In this document: one piece after another, positions 61,761 through 64,000 of the stretch
Numbering within the stretch: position 1 is the first letter of the stretch
Layout: each line of letters opens with the position of its first letter
Assembly (NCBI GenBank): GCA_037893245.1
Contig: JBAIAA010000239.1
Span: 186,001 to 250,000, forward strand
Length of the DNA: 64,000 bases
Direction: 5' to 3'
Source: Crossaster papposus
Lineage: Eukaryota; Echinodermata; Asteroidea; Velatida; Solasteridae
Notes under the pieces: model-generated
Databases searched by the model: none
The model's input: the letters and a program-made list of their open reading frames with translations, nothing else
What the model was told of the DNA's origin: nothing
Program-made: the position numbers and the translations under genes

Positions 61761-63950
61761 ATGCTTTGTTAGTATTTTATTTCGATTTTCTGAAAATGTT
61801 AACGTTAACACACGCGTTTCAAATTCGCCATAGGTTTGTGCACACAATCCCCGCCCACAAATAAGGGCATGAAGGAAAGCATGCCCCGGGAAGGGGCTGG
61901 GTGTTAGGAGATAGAGGGGGGCCTCCAGGAATGGCAAAATTAGCAATTCGATCCGGGGCATGCTTTGTTAATATTTTATTTCGATTTTCTGACAATTTTA
62001 ACGTTAACACACGCGTTTCAAATTCGCCATAGGTTTGTGCACACAATCCCCGCCCACAAATAAGGGCATGAAGGAAAGCATGCCCCGGGAAGGGGCTGGG
62101 TGTTAGGAGATAGAGGGGGGCCTCCAGGAATGGCAACATTAGCAATTTGACCCGGGCATGCTTTGTTAGTATTTTATTTCGATTTTTTGAAAATTGTAAC
62201 GTTAACACACGCGTTTCAAATTCGCCATAGGTTTGTGCACACAATCCCCGCCCACAAATAAGGGCATGAAGGAAAGCATGCCCCGGGAAGGGGCTGGGTG
62301 TTAGAAGATAGAGGGGGGCCTCCAGGAATGGCAAAATTAGCAATTTGACCCGGGGCATGCTTTGTTAGTATTTTATTTAGATTTTCTGAACATTTTAACG
62401 TTAACACACGCTTTTCAAATTCGCCATAGGTTTGTGCACACAATCCCCGCCCACAAATAAGGGCATGAAGGAAAGCATGCCCCGGGAAGGGGCTGGGTGT
62501 TAGGAGATAGAGGGGGGCCTCCAGGAATGGCATAATTAGCAATTTGACCCGGGGCATGCTTTGTTAGTATTTTATTTATATTTTCTGAAAATGTTAACGT
62601 TAACACACGCGTTTCAAATTCGCCATAGGTTTGTGCACACAATCCCCGCCCACAAATAAGGGCATGAAGGAAAGCATGCCCCGGGAAGGGGCTGGGTGTT
62701 AGGAGATAGAGGGGGGCCTCCAGGAATGGCAAAATTAGCAATTTGACCCGGGGCATGCTTTGTTAGTATTTTATTTCGATTTTCTGAAAATTGTAACGTT
62801 AACACACGCGTTTCAAATTCGCCATAGGTTTGTGCACACAATCCCCGCCCACAAATAAGGGCATGAAGGAAAGCATGCCCCGGGAAGGGGCTGGGTGTTA
62901 GGAGATAGAGGGGGGCCTCCAGGAATGGCAAAATTAGCAATTTGACCCGGGGCATGCTTTGTTAGTATTTTATTTCGATTTTCTGAAAATTGTAACGTTA
63001 ACACACGCGTTTCAAATTCGCCATAGGTTTGTGCACACAATCCCCGCCCACAAATAAGGGCATGAAGGAAAGCATGCCCCGGGAAGGGGCTGGGTGTTAG
63101 GAGATGGAAGGGGGCCTCCAGTAATGGCAAAATTTGCAATTTGACCCGGGGCATGCTTTGTTAGTATTTTATTTATATTTTCTGAAAATGTTAACGTTAA
63201 CACACGCGTTTCAAATTCGCCATAGGTTTGTGCACACAATCCCCGCCCACAAATAAGGGCATGAAGGAAAGCATGCCCCGGGAAGGGGCTGGGTGTTAGG
63301 AGATAGAGGGGGGCCTCCAGGAATGGCAAAATTAGCAATTTGACCCGGGGCATGCTTTGTTAGTATTTTATTTCGATTTTCTGAAAATTGTAACGTTAAC
63401 ACACGCGTTTCAAATTCGCCATAGGTTTGTGCACACAATCCCCGCCCACAAATAAGGGCATGAAGGAAAGCATGCCCCGGGAAGGGGCTGGGTGTTAGGA
63501 GATAGAGGGGGGCCTCCAGGAATGGCAAAATTAGCAATTTGACCCGGGGCATGCTTTGTTAGTATTTTATTTCGATTTTCTGAAAATTGTAACGTTAACA
63601 CACGCGTTTCAAATTCGCCATAGGTTTGTGCACACAATCCCCGCCCACAAATAAGGGCATGAAGGAAAGCATGCCCCGGGAAGGGGCTGGGTGTTAGGAG
63701 ATAGAAGGGGGCCTCCAGTAATGGCAAAATTTGCAATTTGACCCGGGGCATGCTTTGTTAGTATTTTATTTCGATTTTCTGAAAATGTTAACGTTAACAC
63801 ACGCGTTTCAAATTCGCCATAGGTTTGTGCACACAATCCCCGCCCACAAATAAGGGCATGAAGGAAAGCATGCCCCGGGAAGGGGCTGGGTGTTAGGAGA
63901 TAGAGGGGGGCCTCCAGGAATGGCACAATTAGCAATTTGACCCGGGGCAT
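59431..63950. repeat. Fourteen-unit duplication, 2785 bp apart
   Basis: 59431-60560 recurs at 62216-63350; the spacing is 14 units minus the 1-bp deletion near 62154. The same series (GCATAATTAG, TTATATTTTC, CAGTAATGG) also occurs near 52460-53600, and a 3-unit step (597 bp) links 52665 with 53262 and 62813 with 63410. Confidence 0.8.
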
Positions 63951-64000
63951 GCTTTGTTAGTATTTTATTTCGATTTTATGAAAATGTTAACGTTAACACA

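Larger units (their letters stand above)
38241..64000. repeat. 199-bp satellite array, right part
   Basis: The same unit resumes at GTGCACACAATCC, exactly the offset at which it was broken by the insert, and continues in the same orientation to the end of the window. Length exceptions: +1 (T9 run, 38576-38584), -1 (G5, 38718-38722), -1 (about 43730), -1 (about 45720), +2 (about 50603), -84 (junction near 52539) and -1 (about 62154). The last traced unit starts at 63808 and is cut by the window end, so the array continues beyond both edges. Confidence 0.98.
50360..64000. repeat. Sub-family domain G
   Basis: Markers: GCAATTCGATCCGGGG followed by TTAATATTTT (51684, 55182, 56374, 58365, 59161, 61947), GATTTTTTGAAAATTG, GTTAGAAGATAG, CACGCTTTTCAAATTC with GAACATTTT, TTATATTTTC, GCATAATTAG, CTCCAGTAATGG with ATTTGCAATTT, and GCTGTGTGTTACGAG (54335, 57520, 61101). 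The block order is shuffled several times (see duplications). Confidence 0.85.

Noticed and set aside
1..64000. CRISPR array or bacterial repeat locus
   Set aside because: Units are directly adjacent with no unique spacers, the 199-bp period is too long, and no cas-like gene is present.
1..64000. Telomere-type repeats or rDNA spacer
   Set aside because: No TTAGGG- or TTTAGGG-type runs and no rRNA-like sequence anywhere; GTGTTAGGAGA is a single motif of the unit.

Overview
The window is one continuous tandem array of a satellite repeat with a 199-bp unit. By following one fixed point of the unit (the TCAAATTCGCC segment) from position 3 to position 63808, I count 320 successive units plus partial ends. 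The total length is fully accounted for by 320 x 199 bp, a few 1-2 bp indels, one 200-bp insertion and one 84-bp deletion. I see no protein-coding gene, tRNA, rRNA, CRISPR array or bacterial operon feature. Such a long homogenised array points to a eukaryotic nuclear genome, in centromeric, pericentromeric, subtelomeric or knob heterochromatin. The unit length is close to a nucleosome repeat. A plant is plausible but not shown, and I do not recognise the family.

Anatomy of the unit (coordinates from the first copy): an 8-bp palindrome around GTGCAC (21-28); a short hairpin GGGCATG/CATGCCC (49-70); a 15-bp perfect inverted repeat with arms at 60-74 and 136-150; a G-rich tract (72-105); an AT-rich segment with roughly helically phased T/A tracts (119-180); and a palindrome centred on AACGTT (180-193 in one class). 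G+C of the unit is about 47%, rich in the first two thirds and poor in the last third.

Layout: seven sub-family domains can be told apart by diagnostic variants. A, about 1-11750: G7 200-bp units, GGCGCT, TTACTATT, GGGTCTT. B, about 11750-19060: AAATGCGCC, GCCACGGG, CACAATTAG, GGGACATG. C, about 19060-25680: near consensus, with private linked variants. D, about 25680-34640: AAATGCGCC combined with GGCGCT. E, about 34640-39400: a 5-unit block present three times and interrupted by the foreign insert at 38041-38240. F, about 39400-50360: shares linked variants with C. G, about 50360-64000: TTCGATCCGG, GATTTTTTGAAA, TTATATTTTC, CAGTAATGG. Inside the domains, local tandem duplications of 2, 3, 4, 5, 6, 9-12, 14 and 18 units can be traced through shared private mutations. 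There is no single higher-order repeat across the window; the pattern is a patchwork of nested unequal-exchange events.

The one stretch that is not satellite is the 200-bp insert at 38041-38240. It has near-terminal inverted arms, four copies of a TCCTCGATCGAC-like motif and a 3-bp GTG direct repeat at its borders, and it sits in the GTGCAC palindrome of one unit. Its flanks look like different array contexts, so it may mark a recombination junction as well as an insertion. This insert and the switchable hairpin structure of the monomer are the best candidates for something undescribed. Nothing in the window shows a protein-coding system.
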